Source of the DNA: Dromaius novaehollandiae
Lineage: Eukaryota; Chordata; Aves; Casuariiformes; Dromaiidae
Direction of reading: 5' to 3'
Assembly: GCF_036370855.1 (NCBI RefSeq)
Contig: NC_088132.1
Location: 60,860,841-60,924,840 of the forward strand
DNA: 64,000 bases
Made by a program: the position numbers and the translations under genes. This document shows, in pieces, positions 53,501 to 64,000 of the stretch (within the stretch, counting starts at the first letter, position 1; each line of letters starts with the position of its first letter). The notes under the pieces were generated by a model. It had not been told where the DNA came from and did no database searches. It saw nothing but the letters and a program-made list of their open reading frames with translations.

Positions 53501-54366
53501 TCTGACAAGTCAAAAAACCCCATACTCCTTGTCCAAAACTGGACCAGAGTCTGCCATGTGACGAGCCATGGAACTGTTCACAAGTTCCCTACAGTACATG
53601 CAAAGAGATATCCCCTACGCATTCAAAGCATTAAGCAAATCTCTCAAAAACAGTTAAAATTTTGGAAGTTGTAGAAAAAGTAATCCATACCTCACAAGTG
53701 TGCACTGGACTTCATAAGATGCTCCAAAGACACTAAGCTAGTAATTTAATGGGTTACTGCAAATATTGCACATTTTAAATTTTAAAACTAAAAAACATAA
53801 AATAGTAATTTATAGGCTTTTTACTAAAGAAAGTGATATATGTTACTCATGTTCAATGTTTTCCTTCTGACATGAAAAGGGGAGTTGTCTGACAAGTTGC
53901 TTTACTTACTTGAAAGCTGACAGTTATAGATCCAAATCTTTATTTTGCAAATAGTTCATGTATAACTACCTACATCAGCTGTCATAATCAACATTTGCAT
54001 GCTCACATAGGGATATAATCTACTATTTTCATATCAGTCTGAGTAGCTTTTTCCTCAAGTCAACTAGTCACTCTTTCAGAAAAGTTTAGGTTTGTAATTC
54101 CACTACGTGGAGTAAGTGTCAGACCCTCCTTTAGTGGGTCAGGTTATTCCATAGGGAGAATATATTGTTAAGAAGAAATATCAAACGCTTTATCTTTATA
54201 TAACATTTTCCCTGGAAGATCTTCCTTTTTGTTTGGGAGCAGGAAGGACAAAAAAACAAAGCAGTCAGCCAATAATCCATTATACTCCTATGGGAAAGCT
54301 GAGTTAAAGAATTCTGCTGTCATACCCTTTTATTTCTTAAATCTACTGCTAACATGGTAACTTTAA

Positions 54367-54465
54367 TAAACATATGTATTACATATATGATGTTTATATA
54401 TAATATGCATATTTACATGCATATTTATAATATGTGCATTTTTTATATATACACATACACACATC
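54367..54465. repeat. AT-rich tract with nested palindromes
   Basis: About 100 bp of TATA, CATATG and GCATAT units, with a near-duplicate of the ATGCATATTTA unit, ending in a (CA)n-like tail. It is a degraded TA/CA microsatellite able to form cruciforms. Confidence 0.82.
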
Positions 54466-55350
54466 CCTTCCCTTAATTTAGATGTTTCAACTATGGTTCT
54501 TTACACCTAGGGGTACAGACTCTAAATGAATTCCAGTGAAGACGAATCATAAACTTGTTTTCTTATGCCACCACAGCTGAAGACACTAGACAACTTTCAA
54601 TGAGTAATACTTCCTCAACAGAGCCCCCCAACCTATTCTGTATGAACACAATGTTGAAATGCGTATCTTACAGAGCACTACATTTATACTATAAACTATC
54701 AACTTGCCCATTTATTAACAAGACAAATCTATTCATATTTTCACTAAAATTGCTGAAAAAAATATACTGTGGTCCTCATGATAGCATGCCATGTATGTAA
54801 TTTCTAACTCTTTGACTGTACGCGTACCTACTTAAAGTTACCAATGTCTACATGAACTTAATTTAATTCATGAGCCAGGAACAGCCCAGTAAGAAGAATG
54901 ATTCCCCAAGCCACCAACACATACCTATGAAAGTGCCGTTTCAAAGAACATGAGCTGCCATGTGTATATCTAAATCATTTTATTCATAAAATGAATATCA
55001 ATGTCAACCTAATTTTTAGCTGAGACACAGTTGGTCTTGAGAAAGAATACAGTCCTTCATTACTACTAAACTATGTTAATGACATGAATGGCATTCTATG
55101 ATATAACCATTAGCTGTAAGCAGTAGTGAATTACACTTTCATCATTAAAAAGGGCCTTATCCATAGCTACCATGGTGACAAAACACTAGTGTAAAAAGTT
55201 GTGGCTCCACTACAAGGATCTATTCTTCAGCATGGCATTGAAAAATATCAAGTGCATCATGAGAAACACAAAAGGTCTGAAAAGAAACAAAATTGCATCT
55301 ATTAAGAACATAGGGGCTTACAACTAAATTTGTCATGCACTGCTACAATT

Positions 55351-55386
55351 CCTCCCCCCCTGCCCTCCCCCTCCCCCTCCCCCCCC
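55351..55386 (+). repeat. C-rich tract
   Basis: C7, C3, C4, C5 and C8 runs separated by single or few T/G bases. The complementary strand carries at least four G-tracts of three or more, so it can in principle form a G-quadruplex on the ERBIN sense strand. Confidence 0.9.
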
Positions 55387-56257
55387 AATCTCAAGTCATT
55401 ATTGGGGCTGAAACACTGCTTTGGAAAGTGATCGTTCTTTGTAAAAGGATTACTCTATTTAGACTTCATTGCTTTTCTGCCAAGCATCAGCCATATAAGG
55501 AAACTGAAGTTCACTGCCATTTATTTTGTTCAGCCCTTTCAGACGCCTAAGAATAACCTTTACTGCTGCCTAGAAAGGTAAGTCTATAAATTGCAAACCA
55601 AATCACTTGTTACAAGCAATAGAAGCCACTTCAGGTCAGTTAAAATTTAACATTTTTCCTTGCACTATATCATTTAATGAAACAGCCTGAGTAGGATTAA
55701 TAATGTTTTCTTATACACTAGACTACTTGGTGCTGCTGAAGGACTACAAATATCATAGTTTTAAAATGTTTGCATAGAAATTACTTTGTCCAGTTCTCGT
55801 AAATACCACCACATCCATCTCAGATACTTGAGACTGAAGAATGCGCATCCTGTCTGACAAACACACTGCTTTTGAGTTTGTCAAACAGCAATAATGATTT
55901 AGAAAAATAAGCTAGTACAGAGCTATGGCTTATAGCTCGTTCTAAACATTCACAGGACAAGAAATTCCTTGCCTCCATGAAGAAACTAACCAATAATTAC
56001 CTCTTGGAGGCATGTGAAATCAATCCGTGGTGAGCAATATTGCTTTCACTAAATGCAACTATTTGACATAACAAGCAGTAATCACCAGCACTACAAAAAC
56101 CTTCCACCAGAACTACGCATTTAGTTTACCCTCCAACAGCTTCAGACAGGAGCCTTTTAAAAAATGATAAAGGAGAAAGTGCTCACCAAAACCAAACAAG
56201 GCTATATTAACCCAGAGGCTGAACAGCACTTTTAAGATGCCAGACAACTAGTTGCTC

Positions 56258-56304
56258 GGGGGGGGGGGGGGGGGGGGGGGAGGGGGGGGAGGAAAGGGGG
56301 GGGG
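56258..56304 (+). repeat. Long poly-G tract (G23 plus flanking G-tracts)
   Basis: G23, A, G7, A, GG, AAA, G9: 47 bp almost entirely G on the plus strand. It has strong G-quadruplex potential. It lies about 0.8-1.3 kb inside the gene from the inferred ERBIN first-exon donors. Confidence 0.95.
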
Positions 56305-57086
56305 TTCTTTTTTCAATGGAGGCTCTCGAGAGGAACTTGTGCAAGGATCAAAATGCAATGCAGACCTCTCCTATACAAGTTGAAAACTATGCAGCCAAAC
56401 TCGTCATCTTGAGGGGAGAGAGAAGGGGCGGAGGGGAGGGAGAGAGGTGGCGGCAGCAGTCGAGGAGAAAAACTGCGACAGTATTTACAAAGGACTACGA
56501 GGACAAATTTTTATAAAAGTTGTTTAACAGTTACTTTTAAGAAGGCGGGCTACACACTGATATTCCAGAAAACAATGTTAAAGACAAACAAGAAACGGCA
56601 AATACAGGGAGCTCCAAACACCAGGACCTTTCAATTAAATGAGAAAGTCCTAAAGGAGATAATCTCTTTTATTTCCTGATAATTATACTTTCAGGGTTAG
56701 CAACTGTTTTCAAGGGGAAGGAGCTGAAGAAGCACAGACACGGAATCGGGCAGTTTCAGCTCAGTACCTTCTTCCACTGAACAAAGAAACTTCTGTGTCT
56801 GAGGAGCTTAAAAACTTTCGGTCTCCCCAGATTGTTTCCTCAGCCTCCATGAAACCAGCGGCTACGTCCATGCAAACAGCATTTTAGCGAGAGACGGGGG
56901 GGAACACAAAGGACAGTCGGACTATGGAATGCGGAGAACACGAGCCGATCAGAAAATAAAGGCCAAAAACAGGATATCAAAATGAAGCGTGAACTCCTTC
57001 CTTTCTCCCCACCCCCTTCAACAGAGGAAGGATTTTGCTGTTGTTGTTGCTGCTGCTACTCCCCAAACCTTCTCCCTTTAATTTAC

Positions 57087-57236
57087 CTTATCTGTCGGGT
57101 GTCTAAACCAGATGCAGCAGGCAGGAGTTCCTTCCGATCCCACGGAAATATATTAAATCCAATCAAGTTTTCTTCTCGTAGAAGGGAGAGGGGGGCGAGA
57201 GGGGGAAGGAAAGAGAGGGAAAAAAGATGCAACAGC
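57087..57236 (-). other. ERBIN: Possible ERBIN non-coding exon 1, distal donor variant (3' part)
   Basis: In the transcript sense the sequence ends cgacagataag followed by GTAAATTAAA, a good donor (AAG-GTAAAT). The roughly 100 bp before it are not GC-rich, although they sit at the edge of the CpG island. That makes them look like exon or conserved UTR rather than promoter. Only the donor edge (57087) is supported; the upper edge shown is only the island boundary, and the exon would continue up toward the transcription start. It competes with the donor at 57619-57624. Confidence 0.4.
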
Positions 57237-57624
57237 TTTCGACGAGGACGGAGGCGTCCGCAGACCAGAGCGTGCGATGTGCGTGTGCACGGGGGGAGCG
57301 CGGCGGCGGGGCCCGGCTTCTCCCGGACCCTGCCGGCGGCGGCGCCGGGCTCTGCCCCGCGGGCGGCCCCGAGCCGCGCCGGCCCCGCCCGGCGCCGCGA
57401 CCGCCCCGCAGCAACGTCGCCCAGCGGCGAGCCCGCAGCGCCCCCCGCCCCGCAGCCAGCCGCCCTCCCTGGGGGCCCCGGCCCGGCCCGGCCCCGGCCG
57501 CCGCCCCTCCTCGCCTGCCCGCCGCCCTCCGCCGCTGCGCCCCAACGGCTCCTCACCCCGGCGCCTTCCTGCCCGCCTCCCCCCCCGCCGAGGGCGCGGG
57601 GGAGCGGCCAACCGCCCTCCTCAC

Positions 57625-58030
57625 CTGCCCGCCCGCGCCGCGGCCTCGCCGCCGCCCTCTCTCCCCGCCTCCTTTCTTACACTTCCCCCTTCCTCCTCTC
57701 TCACCCCCCTCCCCGGCCTTCTCCCGGCTCGGCGGCGACGGCGGCAGGGGGAGCCCCGGGAGACGGGAGGGCAGCTGAGAAGGGGGCGGGGGCCGGGGAA
57801 ATGCCCCGGGGGGCGAAACGGTGAAACGCCCGCGCGCTGCGCGTGCCCCTGCGGCTGCCGGGCCGCGCCGCGCGCCGCCGCCGCCCAGGAGGCACTGCAG
57901 CGGGGGGCGGGGCGGCGCCGCGGCCGGGCGTGGGCGGCCGCCGCGGGAGCGGGCCGCGGACAGGCGCGTCGCTCGCGCCCTCGCTGGCCCCGGCGAGTGG
58001 GGAGCAGCGCCGCCGCCGCGCCAGGCCCCA
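57625..58030 (-). other. ERBIN: Likely ERBIN non-coding exon 1 (proximal donor variant)
   Basis: In the transcript sense gcgggcgggcag is followed by GTGAGG, a near-consensus donor (intron starts at 57624). No ATG was seen on the minus strand between 57625 and about 58090, so this would be a clean 5' UTR. The upper end is a guess set 60-100 bp downstream of the two CCAAT boxes. Spliced to exon 2 it would give a GC-rich leader ending TGCCTGAAA before the ATG. Another GTGAGG donor lies close by, near 57548-57553. Confidence 0.5.
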
Positions 58031-58090
58031 CCGGCCTCCCCTCCCCCACGCGGGACAGTGTGGGGCTCAGCGCCGGCGGCGACGCGACAG

Positions 58091-58095
58091 CCAAT
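58091..58095 (+). promoter_or_regulatory. CCAAT box (NF-Y type)
   Basis: CAGCCAATC, in the usual GC-flanked NF-Y context. It reads as inverted CCAAT (ATTGG) for ERBIN. A second copy lies 43 bp away. Confidence 0.55.
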
Positions 58096-58133
58096 CCCGA
58101 GCAAGGGGCGTCGTGAGGGACGGCCCGGCGCAG

Positions 58134-58138
58134 CCAAT
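58134..58138 (+). promoter_or_regulatory. CCAAT box (NF-Y type), second copy
   Basis: CAGCCAATGG, in the same orientation as the copy at 58091. Paired CCAAT boxes are typical of TATA-less promoters and work in either orientation. They suggest an ERBIN start site a little below 58090. Confidence 0.55.
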
Positions 58139-58217
58139 GGCGCTGCTCGGGGGGCGGGAGCGCAGCGCGGAGGAACGGGGCGAGGCGGCGGCGGCGGGGG
58201 GCGTTGGCGCGGGGCGC

Positions 58218-58230
58218 GGGTCAAAGGGCA
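58218..58230 (+). promoter_or_regulatory. DR1-like nuclear receptor motif
   Basis: GGGTCAAAGGGCA: two RGGTCA-like half-sites spaced by one base, the arrangement bound by HNF4, COUP-TF and RXR heterodimers. The second half-site has G where T is usual. This is a motif match only. Confidence 0.3.
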
Positions 58231-58469
58231 AAGGGGCGGGCGGGGCCCCGCGCGAGCCCGGGGCCGAGGCGACGGGCTCGGGCGGCGAGGCCGCGCCATC
58301 TGGGCCGGGCCGGGCCGCCGGTGCCCTTTCTCGCCCACTAAGCACACATGAGTTAGCGATCCCTTATCGGGGACGAAGGTGCAGCTATTTTTTCCTCGTG
58401 TTTTTGGCGGAGTCACTGCCGCGGGTTGAGGGGGCGGCTCGTTCTCCGTGTGACGGAATGCATCAGTGT

Positions 58470-61400
58470 GGAGACAGATTCAGCCCGGAATGACAAGTGT
58501 TTCCTTGGGCATAAGCAGCTCAGCTTCCTAATTCAATAATTGCACGTATTATATCAAAACTGCCGAGACGATCGATCACGTACCCGACGTTTGCTGTCTT
58601 ACACTGGAAGCAGTGCCGGCAGCTGTCGCTCCGTTGGGCCTTCTGCTCCAGTAACTCCTAGTCACCAGGAATTTGGGAGAAGGAACCAGTCTGGGGGAGG
58701 GGAACAGCCTTCGGCCAAACATGCTGCTTGGATATGTTGTATCAAACTTAGATGCAAATAACAGCACTTACAATAATGTTACATATATAGTTACACTTTC
58801 ACATAAGCCCTGGAATACAAAGTTGTATTTTCTCTTTAAGTATTTCAACTCCCTCAATACATCCATACGACGTTACTGAAAATGCTGCTAACTGTAGTGT
58901 CTAGTAGTGTACAAGCATATCTGAAAAGCAGTCAATGCATGTCATATTTATTGTAGGTCATATGACTGATCCTCACTGGTGTGTGTTAGATCTCAACGGT
59001 ATATTGATGGAAATGCATTCAATTTCCTTGATTGTCTGACATAGATATTTGATAACCTATTGTGTATGCAATATGCTGTTTTAACAGTCCTGGAGTCTGA
59101 AGTTCTGTTCAGCCACAAAACGGAGAACGAAGATGACAGCGGGTCAGATTTACACATGCTGCTCACCTTATGTTCCTTAATTGTGTTCTGCAGAGACCAT
59201 GTCTAAGGATAGAGCTAGTTTCATTTTCATGCCCATTTAATCTCTGGCTTCTCTACTGGGACTACCACCAACTTAGCTGGGATAGTGTTTTATTATGATA
59301 ATATATGTTTACTGAGAAATGGACAAAATGCTAAAAAAAAAGCCATTTTACATGAGCCACAAAACAGCAATGGAAAACACTATGTCAGGTTAGTATCAAT
59401 CTGCCCCTGATTTTAGCATGCATCTAGAAGTGAAAAGTTGTTTAAACTATTACCAGTCCTTGAAAATGACTCCAATCCCTGTTCAGGATCGTTAATCGCT
59501 TCATTCAGTTTCTTGCGGGGCTTTGGATGAAGATAGTTTAATCATTAGCAACAAGATGGACTGTTGATCACATGTAAGTCCACAATGTTTAACAGTACTA
59601 TTATTTATTTAAAACTTCTTGTCTATGTATGGGATTTGTAAATTTGAGTATCTAATATGTTTCCATTCAGATACAGAAAGTAAGGATACACTTCTATTAG
59701 GATAATAATAAATATTTGTTTATTGATTCTTTACTTTTCAATGAATCCTGTCTCCACCTTAACAGAGCATATAATCTCTTTGGGAATTACATCTATGCCT
59801 AGTTTCAAACCTTTAAACTAAATTACCATAACCATCAGCCTCTGTAAATAAGAATTATATATATAATTTCCCAAAGCATTAAATCACCTCAATTTTTTTT
59901 TGTGCTCAGATAAGCCATTTTCTTCAGATGAGTCACTTTCAGACTAAGGCCAAGTATGAGAACTTCAGCCTCTAAAGTAAAAAGCACTGCCAAGAGATCT
60001 AAAATTTCTCAGTATAATGCACTACAGTGATGCTTTAATGAAGTTACTAATATTTTATCTCATGTGAACAATTGATCACTCCTGTCAAATTCCCAATAAA
60101 GTATCCTTATCATAATTAATATGAATGCCTGTCTGTAACTGATATCCTCCTCCTTTTTCATGAACTCTTCAAGGCACCTACTTTATGCATGAGATTATCA
60201 TAATTTTTTTTAATGTGAAATTGTTCTTTGGCAATGTTTATTGCACATTGCCCAATGCATTTATTAATGCAGCTGGATAATAGATGGGTGTGGGAAATTT
60301 ATAGCAACTGTTGTTCCCATGGAGGATCTACTGTAGTTGCAATGTTAGGTTCAGTGTAAGATTTTATTTCACTTACAGTTTTAGCCATCAAAAATAAAAG
60401 CCCAGCCAAAGATTACTGAAGCTATAGATAGCTAGACCACAGCTCCTGAAGACATTTTACGTAGACAAGATACAACTATCTATACAAATTAAGAAATACC
60501 AAGAATTATCCCAGGGATTTAAAAGTGCTATAAATATCAAGACAGTATTTAGATTACAGCTACAACAGAGTCCCCAGCAACATTAATTCCCAGAGCTGGT
60601 ATCCCAGTTACCATATAATTACAGATTAAGTGCACAAAGTACAAAATATAAAGTTACATAATGAGACACTTTCAAGTGAGACTATGCAAGTGATCCCAGT
60701 GAAAGTTTAAACAAATTCTTTATACACAGTTTCACATTAGACACCAAGCCTAAACTTCTCTCATTCAAATTTCTATTTTTATATTTGAACAGTGACGTTA
60801 GTAACTATTGCAACAGCATACAGCTAAACTGAAAGAACAGTTGGTAAAACAGCCACATCTATATTTGTCCTTTTCAAGACTTTAAATGGTCTGAACAATG
60901 TATATGTTGTTGTTCGGTGTAACAATGTTTTATTGCTGCTTTTCCCCATTCTTACCACTATTGTTAGTTATATTCATGTTTCAGCTTTTCTAAGAGTGAG
61001 ATTCAAAGGCCTTCAGCATAAGCAGTTTTTCTCATTGAATGTTTAGATAATGACTTGAACAATGGATTTTAACTTGAGTTGAATTGGGGCTTCTGGACAT
61101 CATTGCAATATAAGTATTACATGATAATTAGTAGAAATAATAACTGCCTGAAAGACATAAAGAGACAATAGGCAATTATTTCTCTAACAAGTGTACCTTG
61201 AAGTTTCGTTACTTACTTTGGATGGTCTTTAACTTAAATATGTCCGTGGTTCATACAAAAAGTCTTAATGTAACATTTTCTGAATTGATCTGATTCACAA
61301 CTGGATTACACCACTTCCATGCTGATGAAAGTCTGAGTTACATCGACACAAAGCTGTTGTAGTTTAGTGGTCAGTAGGCCTACAAGTGTATTGTTGTGAC

Positions 61401-64000
61401 TTCCTAAGTGTGTAGGTTCCTATCTACTGTATGTGAAGGAAAGCAGAGTAAACAGCCCGTACTCAGTTTAACTTTGCAACAATTCCAAATTTACACTGAT
61501 TAAATATTACATTACACCATACAAAGAGGTTTTCTCTATATTTGGTTGCATTATTTTTCAAATAGTAATCAAATATAGTGATGAACATAAATGTATTGTG
61601 ACTAAGATTTGGAATATTATGCAAGTATCAACAAAAAAACTTTGTAACACTGCAACCTATTTTGTATAGCTGTGTTCCAGAAATGGTTAGGAATGTTTTA
61701 GAGTTATTTTTAAACATTTTATTGTGACTTTTTGTTTGTATTTCTTGTCCTTAGTTACCATGGGTGAGCTCCTGAATTCTGACTGAGGTACACTTGGCAC
61801 GGCATTCCTCATGGAGGAGAAAAGGCACTAAGGTGATGTTAAGGCACCTTTACTCTTCCCTGATTTGGACTGCTTTGCTCCTGGACAGTCTCCTTAACAT
61901 TGACTTTAAGCTATGATGCAGCCTCTTAGCTTAAGAGTCTGTTTTGACAGCTGATGCCAGCACATAAATCTTGCACTGGTCAAAACAAATGGAACAGAAT
62001 GAAAACTAGAGCCATGCTGTGTGAGGATGCTGACATCTGTGGATAGTAACCATCAACCCCTTGCTCACGAGAGCCTGCAGAGCTGCTTCTGGCCACACTG
62101 AAGACAGAGTTAAATGTGAACTTGGCAGAGAGAGCAAAACATGAAATTGCCCAAAATACACTTTTGCTCAGTATTTTGCCTTTGTCCCGGAGATGATTTT
62201 GAACAATTGCCTTTGGTAAGCTTGTCGGATCCAAAAAGGGTAACATCTAACGTTGTTGAGGATCTTTGTGTCCAAAAAAGCAATCCTAAAAGAGGACTGT
62301 ATCAACTTCTAATCAAACCTCAAATAATTTTTTTTAGGAAATCAATTACATTAGCTCTACAGCAGATGTATAGTAGCTGTACACTAGTTACATTGCTCTT
62401 CAAAAGCTGCTAATTAGTGTGGCATCCTCCTGTAGGAAGCTATCACTCCTCTCTCTCCAGTGGTAGGAATGAAGAATTTCTGTGGCAAGTTTATTTAAAA
62501 TTAATGGTGGTGGATTTTTTAAGCTGATGAAAACCCATAAGAATCCCTTCTGAAGTAATGAATTGGTGAATAAATGATGTGGAAATAGACACTGTAAATG
62601 TATCACAATTATCATTCCAGAAATATTCTGTATAGGCACATTTATGATAATGGTACCCATCATGCTAACCATTGAATGAATCCATATTTCTGTAATTGTG
62701 GAACAAATTTCATTTATTTTACATTTTATGGCTTCCTTATCTCTATTCTGAGCATTAATATTTCTCACAAGGGGCTAACACTACAATCCAAATCTCTAAG
62801 TAGTTTTTATCAATGTTGTATATATGCACACATGTAAAAAAATCATTACTTTTTCATTGTCAGCTTATTCATCTTATTTTCTATCAGTAATCTCAATCAT
62901 GTAAAAATGAGGACTAAAAATATGTGAATTCCTGGATTCGATGTTGGCTTAATGATATTTAACACTGAATGTCTTATGAACTGCCATGTTTGAAAACACA
63001 GGTCAAATCCCATTGAAGCAAGGAGATCTACACGTTCCAGTGAGATGAACTATCCTATTTCTAGACTTGTTAGACTAATATATTGTACTTTAAGTAATTT
63101 GATTTGTAGAAAAGCTACTTTGAAACATTTTTAGGAGGGCTTAAAAACAATCTTTTTAATTTTTGTCAATATGCAAAATAGGGTTCATGGTAAGAGAGAA
63201 CTTTACTTTGGGGAAAATACTGTCTTTTTCAGAATGTGTAAAATATTTAGGGAATTTCTTCATCATAAAAGAAATTCAATTTTGACTGTAATTAAACAAG
63301 AATCACTGTGTTTTTCCATTTCTCTCTTCTTTATGAATCTTCAGCTCACTTTTTTCAGTTATTTTTTCCCTTTCTTCTCTCCACCTGGCAAATATAAACT
63401 ACATAGTTCTAAATGCTAAGAAATCTTTTTTTAGTATTTATCTTTTCTCTTTTGAACAAACAAAATATAAAACATTGCCCTTGTTTGAGTAGCATAACTA
63501 AAAACCATTATAGATTTTTTTTTTCATTTTTCTGTGGGGAAAATGGTTTGAGAGGGTGATTTTTTTTTAATCTGAAAGAGATGTTTTTTTCAGCTACACC
63601 TTGCCTAAGTTCTAAGGCATGAGAGCTGCCAAAACAATAAAACTAAAGTAATATTTTAAATGTTTTTATTCACAGGTATCATCCACTAGTTTCTTCCATC
63701 AAAAGATATTTTGATACTATCTTACAAGGCAGATATGAGTAATACGCGAGGTCAATAAGGAAATACTGACTTTCCAGGCCACAAAGGTGAAAGAGTTGTG
63801 TATTAACTCATTTCCATACCTGCAAACAAGCAAAAACTGTCAACAGAGAGAGTGGCTTTACCAGGTGCTTTGAGAAGAACACCTTAGCCTAAAGTTGTAA
63901 GTAAACTTTATTATGATGTCTATAAATAAAATCTTCTAAATATTTTATTTTATTAAACTGAGCTTGAGAAAATGCATACATTCCGATTAACCATGCTAGA
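58470..64000. other. Upstream intergenic flank of ERBIN
   Basis: CpG content drops quickly after about 58470 and the sequence becomes AT-rich to the window end. I see no exon with homology and no long or complex repeat. There are only short poly-T stretches and AT tracts near 59856 and 63930. By mammalian gene order NLN (neurolysin) would lie further upstream on the same strand. I looked for its C-terminal coding end on the minus strand and did not find it. The open frames here, up to 122 codons (62400-62768, minus strand), look like chance. Confidence 0.75.

Larger units (their letters stand above)
50541..57086 (-). other. ERBIN: ERBIN intron 1, 5' part
   Basis: AT-rich intron grading into the CpG island. 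It contains the AT-palindromic tract at 54367-54465, a C-rich tract at 55351-55386, a long G-rich tract at 56258-56304 and a purine-rich, G-rich stretch at about 56411-56455. The 52214-52594 plus-strand open frame (126 codons) has no recognisable domain. Some sequence at the upper end may be exon if the 57087 donor is not the one used. Confidence 0.7.
1..58100 (-). other. ERBIN: ERBIN gene, 5' part (partial; promoter to intron 3)
   Basis: This is the extent of the ERBIN gene visible here, on the minus strand and cut by the window edge at base 1. Two exons are certain (8858-9055 and 5710-5827). The first exon is inferred in the CpG island. Erbin is a LAP-family scaffold with N-terminal leucine-rich repeats and a C-terminal PDZ domain. 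It binds ERBB2, sits at basolateral membranes and cell junctions, and dampens RAS/ERK and SMAD signalling (family knowledge). Only the N-terminal 102 residues are encoded here. The sequence fits Erbin better than its paralogue LRRC7 (densin), which differs in the first 30 residues. I searched 1-5709 on the minus strand for the next coding block (Glu-Phe-Pro-Glu-Asn onward) and did not find it. The transcription start is approximate. Confidence 0.93.
57237..58460. promoter_or_regulatory. ERBIN: CpG-island promoter of ERBIN
   Basis: This is the only CpG-rich block in the window: about 1.2 kb, very GC-rich, dense in CpG and GGGCGG-type Sp1 sites, with abrupt edges into AT-rich DNA. I see no TATA box, as is usual for housekeeping island promoters. 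Its position upstream of the ERBIN start exon makes it the gene's promoter plus first exon. CpG islands often start transcripts in both directions, so a divergent plus-strand RNA is possible but not shown. Open frames of 150-290 codons here exist in several frames and both strands because stop codons are rare in GC-rich DNA. Confidence 0.93.

Noticed and set aside
56982..58493. Several open frames of 150-290 codons on both strands in the CpG island
   Set aside because: They overlap each other in many frames. They consist of Pro, Arg, Ala and Gly from GC-rich DNA where stops are rare, and show no recognisable domain.
61750..61790. ATG in an ACCATGG context on the plus strand followed by GTGAGC
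   Set aside because: The frame closes after eight codons and no other gene signal is nearby.
58500..64000. Expected 3' end of NLN upstream of ERBIN
   Set aside because: No minus-strand segment matching the neurolysin C-terminus was seen. The gene, if syntenic, lies beyond the window.

Overview
The window looks like vertebrate nuclear DNA, most likely from a bird or another sauropsid. I recognise two coding exons, each with canonical splice sites, and they encode a nearly mammal-like Erbin N-terminus. Around them lie long AT-rich introns and one sharply bounded CpG island. By eye I found no Alu, L1 or other mammalian interspersed repeats. The species call is inference. In birds this block of human chromosome 5 genes is carried on the Z chromosome, but nothing read here proves that location.

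The only gene I can name is ERBIN (ERBB2IP), on the minus strand, so transcription runs from high to low coordinates. The CpG-island promoter and non-coding first exon lie at about 57.1-58.5 kb. Intron 1 is about 48 kb long. Exon 2 (coding part 8858-9046) carries the start codon and residues 1-63. Intron 2 is 3,030 bp. Exon 3 (5710-5827) encodes residues 64-102 and the first base of codon 103. The window then ends inside intron 3, and the rest of the gene (remaining LRRs, LAP domains, PDZ domain) lies beyond base 1. The two exons join in frame.

The region 58.5-64 kb is AT-rich upstream flank. I see no gene there and nothing that matches the end of NLN, the neighbour expected from mammalian gene order.

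The rest of the window is intron with simple repeats: long G or C homopolymers, poly-A runs, a 12-bp AT minisatellite, and a roughly 180-bp alternating purine-pyrimidine tract about 100 bp upstream of the exon 2 acceptor. Intron 1 also holds several short open segments with splice-like edges on the ERBIN strand. Five of them, read in transcript order, are phase-compatible with each other and with exon 2. I record this as a testable but weak hypothesis of alternative ERBIN N-terminal exons or a nested gene, because such pseudo-exons are common in long introns. I found no clearly novel system.
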